Source: JBKEDC01 sp047975205 (lineage in GTDB: Bacteria; Bacteroidota; Bacteroidia; Bacteroidales; Prolixibacteraceae). Taken from it: 64,000 nt of DNA. Every line of letters begins with the position of its first letter. Position 1 is the first letter of the stretch. The notes under the pieces are model-generated. The model did not search any database and was not told the DNA's origin. It saw only the letters and a list, made by a program, of their open reading frames with translations. Positions 45,542-55,363 of this stretch are shown one piece after another. A program made the translations under genes and the position numbers. Location of the stretch: the NCBI GenBank assembly GCA_047975205.1, contig JBKEDC010000037.1, positions 1 through 64,000 of the forward strand, given 5' to 3'.

Positions 45542-45571
45542 CGAAGTTACACATTCCAACGTCTTTAACAA
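45542..45571 (-). promoter_or_regulatory. Promoter of obg operon
   Basis: The minus strand reads TTG (complement of 45569-45571), 19 bases, then TAACTTCG (complement of 45542-45549), one mismatch to TAnnTTTG. The leader would be about 35 bases. Confidence 0.6.
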
Positions 45572-45629
45572 AATTCAGTGTAAAGTATATCTAATTCAAC
45601 AAGAATATATGCGTTTTGTTAACCAATAA

Positions 45630-46937
45630 TTAGCTCTTTTGAAAAGAATTTCGATATACTTTTGGAAAAAGTAAGGTTTGAAACAACATTCTGCCTAACA
45701 TAAATAACAGCATGGCCAACCATAAGGCATGGCTACCGATGACAGGCTGCATAAAGAAAAAGCTCGGCGCATATAATAGCAAAGTTGATGCCAACATTGT
45801 GTTGCGCATTTCTTTTGATGCCGTTACTCCGATGTATATGCCATCCCAAACGAATGACCCGAACGACACCAAAGGAATTAGAATAACCCACGGCAAAAAT
45901 TGCTTAGCTGTTTCATAAAGTTTCACATTGCTTGTGAGTATAGATATGATGAAGTGATTGCCTAAAAGATAAATCAAGCTGAACGCAATTGCCAATCCCA
46001 ATCCCCAAGCAAACAAATGCCTCACCAGTCGTTTAAATGCCAATTCATTATTCATCCCCAAGTATTTTCCTGCCAAAGCTTCTCCCGCAAAGGCAAAACC
46101 ATCGATAAAAAATGAAAAAAACATCAGAAATTGAATAAGGATAGAATTCACTGCCAAGATATGATCATTGATACCTGCCGACTTCGACGTGAATAAAGTA
46201 AATACCAAGATAACACAAAAGGTGCGAATGAAAATATCGGCATTTACCTTAAAAAAGCTCTTCAAGAAATCCATATGGAGCATAAGTCGTTGGCTATAAA
46301 GTGCAAAAATAGGACGGTACTTCATTCGCAATAGAAATAAAGAGAAGAACAAACCGGCATACTGTGCCAATACTGTACCCAGAGCCACCCCTGCGGAGTT
46401 CATATGCATGACATACACAAATAAATAGCTAAAAAACAAGTTAAGCAAATTTGCTGCGATAGAACTAAACATCACTAAACGAGCATTCTGCATACCTAAG
46501 AACCAACCATTCAGCACATAAAGCCCCAAAGTGGCAGGAGCTGCCCAGATCCTTATTCTAAAGTATGTTGATGCCAATTGCTCTACTTCTTCACTACCAT
46601 GAATAGCTTTAAAGCTCAACCATTCAATAGGTATTTGTAAGGCAATAATAAGCACAGCAGCTAGGGTAGAAATCAACAAACCTCTGAGTAAAATATGCAA
46701 GCACTCCTGATGATTTCCTGCTCCGTAGCTTTGCGCCGTAAAACCGCTGGTACTCATACGTAAAAAACCGAACCCCCAATAGATAAAATTAAAGATTACC
46801 GACCCCAATGCAATAGCTCCGATATAAATATCGGAATTTAAGTGCCCCATCAAAGCCAAATCGACCAAGCCGATGAGCGGCACAGTGATATTACTAACAA
46901 TATTGGGTATAGCTAATTTTAAAATTGACTTATTCAC
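45630..46937 (-). CDS. MATE family exporter (DinF-like)
   Basis: 435 residues with twelve hydrophobic helices. The start MNKSILKLAIPNIVSNITVPLIGLVDLALMGHL is the N-terminal MATE signature, followed by AQSYGAGNHQ and the second-half GFAFAGEALAGKYLG. It is an Na+ or H+ driven multidrug/toxin exporter by family; the DinF subgroup is likely. Substrate unknown. A Na+ gradient could be supplied by the NQR in this window (inference). Confidence 0.92.
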   Translation of the reverse strand: MNKSILKLAIPNIVSNITVPLIGLVDLALMGHLNSDIYIGAIALGSVIFNFIYWGFGFLRMSTSGFTAQSYGAGNHQECLHILLRGLLISTLAAVLIIALQIPIEWLSFKAIHGSEEVEQLASTYFRIRIWAAPATLGLYVLNGWFLGMQNARLVMFSSIAANLLNLFFSYLFVYVMHMNSAGVALGTVLAQYAGLFFSLFLLRMKYRPIFALYSQRLMLHMDFLKSFFKVNADIFIRTFCVILVFTLFTSKSAGINDHILAVNSILIQFLMFFSFFIDGFAFAGEALAGKYLGMNNELAFKRLVRHLFAWGLGLAIAFSLIYLLGNHFIISILTSNVKLYETAKQFLPWVILIPLVSFGSFVWDGIYIGVTASKEMRNTMLASTLLLYAPSFFFMQPVIGSHALWLAMLLFMLGRMLFQTLLFPKVYRNSFQKS

Positions 46938-47352
46938 GGGAAACGTAGTTTAAGTTCGTAAAGGAAAGCAAATAAGTTGGGGCTACAAACCAAAGTCAGA
47001 AAATTCAAATGGTGAAAAATTATATTCATGTTCGTTTTTTATAAAAAGTATGAGGATAATCAGGTCTAATTATGTCTATTCTAATCAGAGGATACAGACA
47101 ATTAACCCTAGTTGCACTCATACCAACATGAAGATGAGCGCAATTACACCTAACTTCGTTCTTTATTGATAGGGAATCAGACCACTCACCTTTAATTATG
47201 TCTATTTTGCCGAGATATTCGCCCAAACAGAGCTGTTTTCAGTAATTTTTAATTATTTTTGACCATAAGACAGATCATTAGATAACTAATTATCAGGCAG
47301 ATAAATAAATTATTTTGCTACTATTACATTTACTAAAGAAAAATATCTTCAT
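46938..47352. other. Gene-free stretch with 14-base direct repeat
   Basis: No supported gene. A 14-base direct repeat is described separately. A 66-codon ORF on the minus strand (47026-47226) has no recognised family and is not annotated. Confidence 0.4.
47067..47206. repeat. 14-base direct repeat pair
   Basis: TAATTATGTCTATT occurs at 47067-47080 and again at 47193-47206, with 112 bases between. Flanks differ. Meaning unknown. Confidence 0.6.
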
Positions 47353-47565
47353 ATGAAATCAAAAGGAATTGCATACGCACTTTGGTTCTTTTTGGGCGCA
47401 TTTTCAGCCCATCGGTTTTACATCGGGAAAGTAGGAACCGGCATCTTATATTTATTAACCGGTCAGCTTTTAGGAGTTGGTTGGATAATCGACTTATTTA
47501 TTTTGGGTGGAATGGTTGACAATTGGAATTTCCGCCACGGATACATTGGTCGTCCAAGATATTAA
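47353..47565 (+). CDS. TM2 domain protein
   Basis: 70 residues with two membrane helices: a conserved FFLGAFSAHRFYIGKVGTGILYLLTG block, then GVGWIIDLFIL. The TM2 domain is of uncertain function; the AHRFY signature is typical. It lies 57 bases before sppA, on the same strand, so a shared transcript is possible. Confidence 0.9.
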   Translation: MKSKGIAYALWFFLGAFSAHRFYIGKVGTGILYLLTGQLLGVGWIIDLFILGGMVDNWNFRHGYIGRPRY

Positions 47566-47622
47566 ATCTCCATACACATCGGTATATTAAATTCAAAAAC
47601 ATCTCACTTCATTCTATCACAT

Positions 47623-49410
47623 ATGAAAAGTTTCTTTAAATATACACTCGCTACCATGTTGGGCGTTTTTTTAGCTTGCACAATCGGTTTCTTTATATTC
47701 ATATCTTCTCTAATGGTCATCGTATCATTAGGCGATGAAGCCCCTGAGGTTAAAAGCAACTCTGTGCTGACACTTAAATTAAACAAAAGAATTGTGGAAC
47801 GAGCCGAAGATAATCCTTGGAGCAGTCTGGATCTAGAGTTTAAAGGATTTAATTTTTCTTCTGAATTAGGTTTAGACCAAATTCTGGAAAGTATTGAAAA
47901 GGCAAAAAGCGATCCTAAAATTAAGGGTATCTATCTCAACCCCAGTATTATTATGGCAGGTTTCGGCACAGTGGAAGAAATAAGAACCGCCTTAGAAGAT
48001 TTTAAAAGTTCCGGCAAATTTATATATGCTTATGCCGAGGTGCTCGATGCCAAATCATATTACTTATGTTCGGTTGCCGATGAAATAGTTTTAAACCCGC
48101 AAGGTTCGCTTGATTTCAACGGACTGTCGGGTAGCGTGAGTTTCTACAAAGAAGCTTTAGCTAAATTAGGCATCAAGATGGATATTATTCGGCACGGGAA
48201 ATTCAAATCGGCAGTAGAGCCATTCATGACCGACCACATGAGCCCCGAAAGTAAGGAGCAAATGCAGAAATATCTCAACAGCATCTGGAGTGAGTTGGTG
48301 AATAAAATTGCAGACGCTCGCAAATTATGCCCGACAGAAGTAAATAAAATTGCGGACACGAACACCATCTTTGAAAAAGCCGATAAATTGGTAGATTTCG
48401 GATTAGTTGACACTTTATTGTACAAAGATCAGGTGCTTGATGAACTAGCCCGGCTTACCGGATCTACTAATAAAAAAGGAATTCCTGCTATCAGTCCGGA
48501 TAAATATGCCAAAACCATAGGCAGAACCAAAAAAGAATATAGCCGGAATAGAATAGCCGTTATTTATGCCGAAGGAGGTATTGATATGTCTGCTGAAGGT
48601 ATAAATTCAGAAAAACTGGCTAAAACGATTCGTGAAGCCCGAAAAGACACGATGGTAAAGGCTATCGTATTACGCATTAATTCTCCCGGGGGGAGCGCCT
48701 ATGGCTCCGAACAGGTTTGGCGAGAAATGAAGTTAGCGAAAGAAAATAAACCGGTAGTCGTATCTATGGGTAATTATGCGGCTTCGGGAGGCTATTATAT
48801 TTCTTGTGCTGCCTCTGAAATCTACGCCGAAAATACAACGATTACCGGGTCTATCGGCATTTTTGCTCAAATTCCAAATGCCTCCGAGCTGCTCACCGAT
48901 AAACTAGGTATTACGCAAGACTTTGTGGGAACAAATGAAAATTCAGTATTTCTTCCTACCGGCGGCTTAATGCCTACTCTTTCCAGACCTATGACCAACT
49001 TCGAGCGCAAAAAGCTGCAACAATACATTGAAATGGGTTATGACACATTCATTTCGCGCGTGGCAGAAGGTAGAAATATGACTAAAGAAGAAGTGGACAG
49101 CATCGGACAAGGACGTGTTTGGGCAGCTCATGACGCACTCGGAATTAAACTAATAGACAAGATAGGCACACTTAGCAATGCAATTGAGCGAGCTGCTGAA
49201 CTAGCCAACATCGATAATTACCGCATTCGCAAGCTGCCGGAACAAGAAGATCCGTTTGCGCTTATCACCAAAGACATTAGTGCCAAAGCCCAGAACTTAG
49301 TGTTAAAACATGAATTAGGTACCGACTACCAAACATATACGTACATTAAAAATGCCATTAAGCAATCAGGTATTTTAACTTTAATGCCCTATCAGGTAGA
49401 AATAAAATAA
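47623..49410 (+). CDS. sppA: Signal peptide peptidase SppA (67K type)
   Basis: 595 residues, a membrane-anchored Ser-Lys peptidase that clears signal peptides. The N-terminal helix is about 11-36; the catalytic Lys195 is in HGKFKSAVEPF and the nucleophile Ser388 in YAASGGYYIS. There are two tandem S49 domains, as in E. coli SppA. INSPGGSAYGSEQ is conserved. An 18-base inverted-repeat terminator follows. Confidence 0.95.
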   Translation: MKSFFKYTLATMLGVFLACTIGFFIFISSLMVIVSLGDEAPEVKSNSVLTLKLNKRIVERAEDNPWSSLDLEFKGFNFSSELGLDQILESIEKAKSDPKIKGIYLNPSIIMAGFGTVEEIRTALEDFKSSGKFIYAYAEVLDAKSYYLCSVADEIVLNPQGSLDFNGLSGSVSFYKEALAKLGIKMDIIRHGKFKSAVEPFMTDHMSPESKEQMQKYLNSIWSELVNKIADARKLCPTEVNKIADTNTIFEKADKLVDFGLVDTLLYKDQVLDELARLTGSTNKKGIPAISPDKYAKTIGRTKKEYSRNRIAVIYAEGGIDMSAEGINSEKLAKTIREARKDTMVKAIVLRINSPGGSAYGSEQVWREMKLAKENKPVVVSMGNYAASGGYYISCAASEIYAENTTITGSIGIFAQIPNASELLTDKLGITQDFVGTNENSVFLPTGGLMPTLSRPMTNFERKKLQQYIEMGYDTFISRVAEGRNMTKEEVDSIGQGRVWAAHDALGIKLIDKIGTLSNAIERAAELANIDNYRIRKLPEQEDPFALITKDISAKAQNLVLKHELGTDYQTYTYIKNAIKQSGILTLMPYQVEIK

Positions 49411-49432
49411 TAGCTAATTAATTAAGCATTAC

Positions 49433-49472
49433 AACGTGCGCCAATAAATATATTTATTGGTGCACGTTTGCT
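49433..49472 (+). terminator. Terminator of sppA
   Basis: Adjacent arms 49433-49450 and 49451-49468 are reverse complements with one G-U position (18 pairs before the turn) and are followed by a short T-rich run. Confidence 0.8.
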
Positions 49473-49489
49473 TTTAATCGCTAATGGAA

Positions 49490-49572
49490 CTCTTCGACTC
49501 CGTGGTCACCAGGCACCTCGATATCATGAGTCACTGAGCGGAGCCGAAGTGCAATGCGCTTCGACTGCGCTA
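49490..49572. repeat. Short inverted-repeat element (TTCGA-rich)
   Basis: CTTCGACTCCG at 49492-49502 and CGGAGCCGAAG at 49539-49549 pair with one mismatch, and a third related copy CTTCGACTGCG is at 49559-49569. This GC-rich block differs in composition from the AT-rich flanks and resembles the small dispersed TTCGACTCCGCTC-type palindromes known from Bacteroidetes genomes. It sits right next to a broken IS110. Confidence 0.5.
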
Positions 49573-49806
49573 TTAGATTTGTATTTAGTAAATTCAGTTA
49601 TTATTAATGAAGATAATTTCTAAACAACCAGAGGGAATAGGTGAACTAATTCGACTCTTAAACGTAGTGGTTTATCCTGAGCATTAGTCCTATTCTCCTC
49701 TTTGGTTTTAAGTACCATTTAGAATGTTAAGCTTAAAGGCTTATTAATAGCGATAGTAATTAAACCAATTGGGTTGTGTCAGAATTGTGTTCCTAAATTC
49801 AAATTT

Positions 49807-50732
49807 ATGAGAAATTTTATCATTGGCATTGATGTTTCTAAAGACACACTTGACTTCTGTATCCTGCAAAAAGATAACCGCAGGAAAATTCAGCAAGGTG
49901 TGATTGCGAATAAAGAAAGAGAGATTCTGACTTGGCTGAAAAATCTGGACAAAGAGAATGTAGTTGTTGCCCTAGAGCATACAGGACATTACGGTGCACT
50001 ACTGTCTTGGCTACTATAGGACCACTGCGTGGAAAATCTGATATAGTGGACGCCTATAGAATTGCGGATTATATTATAACAAGTCATCATAAACTATCAC
50101 CTTTTAAATTGCCTTGTGAATCATTTAAGAAAATAAAAGCACTAATGACGGCACGTGAACGATACGTAAAAATGTCAGTACAAATACAAAATAGCTTAAA
50201 AACAGAAATGATACTAAGTGAAAAAGTAGCATTGAAACAATTGATAAAGCTTGAGCAAAAACAATTAAGATCCATCAAAAAGACGATACAAGATTTAGAA
50301 AAACAAATGATGGAAATAGTAAAATCAAGTCAGGATCTAAACACCACCTACACAAAATATCCTCTGTTATAGGGGGATGGTACCATTACGTCAATTAAAT
50401 GCATCATAGAAACTGATAATTTTACCCGCTTTACAGATGCTCGTAAATTTAACTGCCATTGTGGCTTAGCGCCATTTCCTTATCAGTCAGGCAGTAGTGT
50501 CAAAGGGCGCACAAAAACACATTTTTTGAGGGACAAAAATCTAAAGTCTATTCTATTTAAAGCTGCGGGAAGTGCCATTCTGCACGACCCTAAATTAAAA
50601 AAATATTATGAACAAAAATTAGAAAAAGGAAAGCACAAACTTACAGCTTTAAATGCTGTTGCAAACAAAATTGTCTTAAGAATATTTGCCATTGCAAAAA
50701 GAAATGAACCTTTTGTAAAATTAATTGCTTGA
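49807..50732 (+). pseudogene. Broken IS110 family transposase
   Basis: N-terminal DEDD domain: FIIGIDVSKDTLDFCIL and LEHTGHYGALLSWL, ending at a stop at about 50017-50019. The frame then shifts and resumes as SIGPLRGKSD-like TIGPLRGKSDIVDAYRIADY; about 25 codons of the usual linker are missing at the junction near 50010. The C-terminal IS116/IS110 domain has an in-frame TAG at 50370-50372 (in KYPLL-stop-GDGTIT, where SIPGIG is expected) and runs on to 50732 (FNCHCGLAPFPYQSGSS, KAAGSAILHDP, NAVANKIVLRIFAIAKR). Internal deletion, frameshift and stop mean it is inactive. IS110 elements lack terminal inverted repeats, so the ends of the element cannot be set. A promoterless 5' region and AT-rich flank surround it. 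Confidence 0.9.
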
Positions 50733-50907
50733 TTACTTGTTTTCATCTTAGAATGTTCAGCGACTGCAATACTAAAATGCTCAACGACCGATAAGATAAA
50801 ACCTTTCCCTTGTCTGTAAGGTAAAACATTTGGGACAACTCCCTATTTTATTGCTCATTTATAGGTTTTGTGTAAATTCGCGAGTTGGATAAACTTAAAG
50901 ACAAGCC

Positions 50908-52542
50908 ATGTACGAACAAATACAAATTAACGAGATCTTTAGAAAGACATTTTTAGATAATCCTGAAGTTAAACTTTTTTCTGATTATGGAGGCAACTCC
51001 TATACCTATGGTGATGCTGCTAAATTGATGTTTCAGTTTCATGAATATTTTGATCTCTGTGGTATTCAGAAAGGAGATAAGATTGCACTTATCGGAGCCA
51101 ATTCCGCCTTATGGGGAATTAGCTTCCTAGCCATTATGAGTTATGGCGCAGTAGTAGTTCCGATATTACCCGATTTTCCGGCTGCCGATGTAATGCATAT
51201 CATCAAACATAGTGATGCTAAAATCGTGTTAGCAGATCAGATTCAATTGGAAAAATTAACGCCCAAAGAATCTGAGCTACTACAAGCCATCATGAATATC
51301 AACACTTTGGAAAGTAATTGGGCACGCAAATCTGAGCTTATCGATTTTTGGAAAGGAAACGGAGCTGCTTCCAATAAATACAATTACGACACATTATTTG
51401 CTCAGCCCTTTATTGATGAAGAGATAGGCGTTATTTCTTACACTTCGGGAACCAGCGGATTTTCGAAAGGAGTAGTACTACCCTATCGTGCCATCAAATC
51501 AAACCTTGTTTTTGCTCGCGATAGCATGGAGTTATTACCCGGCTATAAGATTCTGTCTTTCCTGCCTATGGCGCATGTGTTCGGCATGATTTTCGACTTT
51601 TTATTTCCCATAAGTGCCGGTTGCCACATTACTTTCTTAACTAAGCTGCCCACACCAAAAATATTATTGGAAGCCTTCGGCACCGTAAAACCCTATTTGA
51701 TATTATCGGTACCTTTAGTTATTGAAAAGATATATTTCAAACAAATTAAACCGGTTCTTGATAAGCCTATTCTTCATTTTTTACTCCAAACTCCTTTCAG
51801 AAAACTTATTTACAAAAAACTCAATAAGAGGATAATGGATGTTTTTGGCGGAGAATTTCAAGAGTTAGTTATTGGCGGTGCCGCTTTAAATAAAGAAGTG
51901 GAACAATTTTTTCGAGCTATCAAATTTCCGTTTGTGGTTGGCTATGGTATGACGGAATGTGCCCCCCTTATTTCCTATAAGAACTGGAGAGAAACAAAAG
52001 CCGGTTCTGCCGGAGCTATTGTTAATCGTCTAGAATTTAAAATAGATTCTGACGATCCATTTCACAAGCCCGGTGAAATATTAATTCGAGGAGAAAATGT
52101 TATGCTTGGCTATTACAAGAATCCGGAAGACACTGCCGAAAGTATTGACAAAGAAGGTTGGTTACACACGGGGGATTTAGGTATTACCGATGAAGACAAC
52201 TTTATTTTTCTCAAAGGGAGATCTAAGAACATGCTGCTTAGTTCTTCCGGGCAAAACATTTATCCGGAAGAAATAGAGCCTCGATATTGTTCAGAAAACT
52301 ACATTGCCGAATGTGTGATAGTTCAGCGCGAGCAGAAACTCATAGCTCTTGTTTTCCCTGACCATGATGCACTCCGATTGGCGAAAATATCAGGGACTAA
52401 CATAGCCAAAGTGCTCGATGAATGCAGAGTAAACATCAACAAGCAACTAGCTAAATACAGCCAAATTGCAGAAATAGAAGTTCGAGATATTGAATTTGAA
52501 AAAACACCTAAAAAAAGCATCAAACGTTATCTATATTCCTAG
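50908..52542 (+). CDS. AMP-dependent acyl-CoA synthetase (long-chain type)
   Basis: 544 residues of the ANL superfamily, activating a carboxylic acid with ATP and then CoA. Motifs: P-loop SYTSGTSGFSKGVVL, GYGMTECAPLIS, GEILIRGENVMLGYYKN, GWLHTGDLG, KGRSKNMLLSSSGQNIYPEEIE. The last catalytic Lys is in KTPKKSIKRYLY. The order resembles long-chain fatty acid-CoA ligases. The next gene, a cobalamin/iron binding protein, starts 4 bases after the stop. Confidence 0.9.
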   Translation: MYEQIQINEIFRKTFLDNPEVKLFSDYGGNSYTYGDAAKLMFQFHEYFDLCGIQKGDKIALIGANSALWGISFLAIMSYGAVVVPILPDFPAADVMHIIKHSDAKIVLADQIQLEKLTPKESELLQAIMNINTLESNWARKSELIDFWKGNGAASNKYNYDTLFAQPFIDEEIGVISYTSGTSGFSKGVVLPYRAIKSNLVFARDSMELLPGYKILSFLPMAHVFGMIFDFLFPISAGCHITFLTKLPTPKILLEAFGTVKPYLILSVPLVIEKIYFKQIKPVLDKPILHFLLQTPFRKLIYKKLNKRIMDVFGGEFQELVIGGAALNKEVEQFFRAIKFPFVVGYGMTECAPLISYKNWRETKAGSAGAIVNRLEFKIDSDDPFHKPGEILIRGENVMLGYYKNPEDTAESIDKEGWLHTGDLGITDEDNFIFLKGRSKNMLLSSSGQNIYPEEIEPRYCSENYIAECVIVQREQKLIALVFPDHDALRLAKISGTNIAKVLDECRVNINKQLAKYSQIAEIEVRDIEFEKTPKKSIKRYLYS

Positions 52543-52546
52543 TCAC

Positions 52547-53365
52547 ATGAAAAAATTAAAGGTCTGTCTATTTCTGCTATTTGTGGGATGTTCAGCAACA
52601 ACTTGGGCTAATGTGCCTCAACGCATTATTTCTTTAGTTCCCGTTGTAACCAAAGAAATTTACCAATTAGGAGCAAAAAAACAGTTAGTGGGGTGTACTA
52701 AATTCTGCACGCTAGAGAATCCTAATGATGCTCAGGTTGTAGCTTCTGCCGTGAAAGTAAATATGGAAAAGGCACTGCTTTTAAAGCCGGATTTAGTAAT
52801 CAGCAGTTCTCTTATTCCAAGGGAAAACATTGAATTATTCCGTAAAATGGGTATTGAAGTATTAGATCTTCCCTATCCTAAATCATTTGATGAGATATGC
52901 AGCCAATTACTCCTATTGGGAGAAAAAATTGGAAAAGAGGAACGAGCAAAAGAGCTTATACATGAAGCAACGAGCAAGTTGGAAACGATTAGAGCAAAGG
53001 TTCCTAACCGGCATGAACAATTCAGCGTGTTTATGCAAATTGGAGCTAATCCTCTATTTGGGGTAGTACCACATACCTTCATGAATGATTTTATCACTTT
53101 TGCCAATTGTAGGAATATAGCCGATAAAATGAGCAATGGTTCTATTTCTCGCGAAGCTGTTTTATTGAGTAACCCGGATTATATTTTTGTGGTTTTCATG
53201 GGCAGTATGGGAAACGATGAGGGAGAGAAATGGAAAAAATACAATTCGTTAAAAGCGGTACAGCAGCAACACATCTTTGAGTTAGACTCTCGGATGGCTT
53301 GCAGTCCTACACCCGATGACTTTGTGAGCGTTTTAGCACAAATTATAAACGACATATACAACTAA
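52547..53365 (+). CDS. ABC transporter substrate-binding protein (BtuF-like)
   Basis: 272 residues starting MKKLKVCLFLLF (ATG at 52547; a longer ORF from 52490 overlaps the ligase gene and is not a signal peptide). The signal has FVGC, which could be a lipobox (Cys15), or be cut after TTWA. The periplasmic binding domain type III shows PQRIISLVPVVTKEIYQLGA, LKPDLVISSS and IFVVFMGSMGND. It is close to BtuF (cobalamin) and to heme and iron-siderophore binders; which ligand cannot be told. It is followed directly by the permease: the last base of its TAA is the first of the next ATG. Confidence 0.88.
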   Translation: MKKLKVCLFLLFVGCSATTWANVPQRIISLVPVVTKEIYQLGAKKQLVGCTKFCTLENPNDAQVVASAVKVNMEKALLLKPDLVISSSLIPRENIELFRKMGIEVLDLPYPKSFDEICSQLLLLGEKIGKEERAKELIHEATSKLETIRAKVPNRHEQFSVFMQIGANPLFGVVPHTFMNDFITFANCRNIADKMSNGSISREAVLLSNPDYIFVVFMGSMGNDEGEKWKKYNSLKAVQQQHIFELDSRMACSPTPDDFVSVLAQIINDIYN

Positions 53366-54378
53366 TGCGCGATCATTCAAATCGATATCAATGGTGGCTA
53401 TTTGCCAGTGCAATATCTCTAGTTCTACTATTGTTCTTGATGTCGCTATCGCTTTCTGTTGGCGAATTAAAGATTGGATTAATCGATGCCGTAAAGCTTC
53501 TATTTCAAAAAAACGGTGAGCCAAGCATCGAACAGATGCTTATTTGTAAAGTTCGCTTACCCCGCATCTTATTGGGAGTTGCCGTAGGTGGTTCGCTATC
53601 ATTGGCAGGCGTTATTTTACAAGGTATATATCGCAACCCTTTGGTTGAGCCCTTCACACTAGGTATATCAGGCGGAGCATCATTGGGCGTTGCGCTATGC
53701 ATCGTATTGGGTTTACAAACAACTTTCAGTTCCACAATGCTTCCCATAGCCGGATTCCTAGGTGCATTTACTACAATATTCATTGTGTATATACTTAGCA
53801 GGAAATACGGTCGAATAGATATCCAACGCATGTTGCTTATTGGCGTGATGATAAGTTTTATTTCTTCTTCAGCAATGATGCTTATTATGGCTATCACCAC
53901 AAGTGAGAACCTGCAGAGTATTATCTTTTGGACAATGGGATCGCTGGATGAAGCAAATACAACGCTTATTTATGGTACGCTAGGCTTAAGTTTAGTTATT
54001 CTTTTTGTTTCTTATCTTTTTGTACAGCCGTTAAATGCGCTTCGCTTGGGCGAAGAAAAAGCCAAACATTTAGGCATCAATACCGATGTGGCTGTGAAAA
54101 TTTTATTCATACTAACTTCTTTACTCACCGGAATATGTGTAGCAGTAGCCGGTGTTATTGGTTTTGTAGGGCTAATCATTCCACACATACTTCGTCTTAT
54201 ATTTGGCACAGATTATCGGGTGCTTCTGCTAAACTCGTTCCTATTTGGAGCCAGTTTTTTGGTATGTTCAGATATGATTGCTCGCACCATCATATCGCCG
54301 AACGAATTACCTATTGGCGTTATTACCGGTATTATCGGGGGAATTGCGTTTATTATTATCATGAGCCGTAAAAAATAG
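53365..54378 (+). CDS. ABC transporter permease (BtuC/FecCD type)
   Basis: 337 residues with about ten helices. FecCD signatures: RLPRILLGVAVGGSLSLAGVILQGIYRNPLVEPFTLGISGGASLG, GFVGLIIPHILRL and ELPIGVITGIIGGIAFIII. Works with the preceding binding protein and following ATPase; substrate is a corrinoid, heme or iron chelate. Overlaps the upstream stop by one base. Confidence 0.93.
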   Translation: MRDHSNRYQWWLFASAISLVLLLFLMSLSLSVGELKIGLIDAVKLLFQKNGEPSIEQMLICKVRLPRILLGVAVGGSLSLAGVILQGIYRNPLVEPFTLGISGGASLGVALCIVLGLQTTFSSTMLPIAGFLGAFTTIFIVYILSRKYGRIDIQRMLLIGVMISFISSSAMMLIMAITTSENLQSIIFWTMGSLDEANTTLIYGTLGLSLVILFVSYLFVQPLNALRLGEEKAKHLGINTDVAVKILFILTSLLTGICVAVAGVIGFVGLIIPHILRLIFGTDYRVLLLNSFLFGASFLVCSDMIARTIISPNELPIGVITGIIGGIAFIIIMSRKK

Positions 54379-54379
54379 T

Positions 54380-55219
54380 ATGATGTCAGAATATTTCTTT
54401 CAAGTAAACGATTTTAGCTGTGGTTATCCTTCTTTTGTGATTCAACACATAAACTTTAGCATACGTAAAGGTTCATTTAGTGGTATTATCGGACCTAATG
54501 GTTCCGGAAAGACCACATTATTTAAAGGCATTACATCTTCTATAAAAACGCTGCACGGCGAGATTTTTTTAAACGATCAAAATTTAAAAGATTATAGTCT
54601 GAAAAATCGAGCCAAGCATATAGCTATCGTTTCTCAAACGGTTGATGTAGGCGAAATATCTGTTCAAGATTATGTATTAATGGGCAGGATACCCTATCAG
54701 TCAAGGTTTCAGTTAAAAGAGTCAACCAGCGACTTACAGTTGGCTGAAAAATATATGGAGCTTACAGGTGTATTAGAATATCGTTATAAACTAATGACTG
54801 AGCTTAGCGGAGGCGAGCAACAACGAGCAGCCATAGCCCGAGCATTAACACAAGAGCCCGACTTGCTTCTCTTAGATGAACCCACATCAAACTTAGATAT
54901 TAAACATCAAGTGCGCATATTAAACCTACTTCAACGTTTAAACGAAGAGGTAGGCTTGACTGTATTGATGGTTATTCATGATTTAAATCTAGCATCTGAA
55001 TATTGTGATTGGCTTATTTTATTTCAAAAGGGCAGCATTTATAAGCAAGGCAGTCCTCAAGAAATTATTACCTATCAGAATATCGAAGATGTTTATCAAA
55101 CTCCCATCATCACCCAAGAGAACCCTTACTCTAAAAAACCAAGTATTTTTTTAGTGAGCGAAAAAATGATGAAGAGTATCCAAAAGCAAAGCATTCCAAC
55201 TACCCCCGACAACGAATAG
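54380..55219 (+). CDS. ABC transporter ATP-binding protein (BtuD/FepC type)
   Basis: 279 residues. Walker A GPNGSGKTTL, Q-loop, signature ELSGGEQQRAAIARAL, Walker B LLLDEPTSNLD, H-loop MVIHDLNLASEY. The initiation codon is one of the two adjacent ATGs at 54380 and 54383. It is the last gene of the importer; no TonB-dependent receptor is in the window. Confidence 0.94.
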   Translation: MMSEYFFQVNDFSCGYPSFVIQHINFSIRKGSFSGIIGPNGSGKTTLFKGITSSIKTLHGEIFLNDQNLKDYSLKNRAKHIAIVSQTVDVGEISVQDYVLMGRIPYQSRFQLKESTSDLQLAEKYMELTGVLEYRYKLMTELSGGEQQRAAIARALTQEPDLLLLDEPTSNLDIKHQVRILNLLQRLNEEVGLTVLMVIHDLNLASEYCDWLILFQKGSIYKQGSPQEIITYQNIEDVYQTPIITQENPYSKKPSIFLVSEKMMKSIQKQSIPTTPDNE

Positions 55220-55363
55220 ACAAGTATCTTTACCTTACCGACAAGGGAAAAAGCATGCAGTATTTGGCCTCAATACCAGCTTAGATTAGTTCTTACGCAG
55301 GTTCCGCTCATCTGTCATGAATTTAAACCAATCCGTAATCCTTAATACCCGGCTGCTCAATAG

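Noticed and set aside
47026..47226. 66-codon minus-strand ORF between the MATE gene and the TM2 gene
   Set aside because: No family resemblance, no promoter or signal peptide, and part of its apparent motif repetition comes from a DNA direct repeat.
49807..50732. An intact transposase joined by programmed frameshifting
   Set aside because: IS110 transposases are single-frame, and codons are missing at the junction together with a second in-frame stop.
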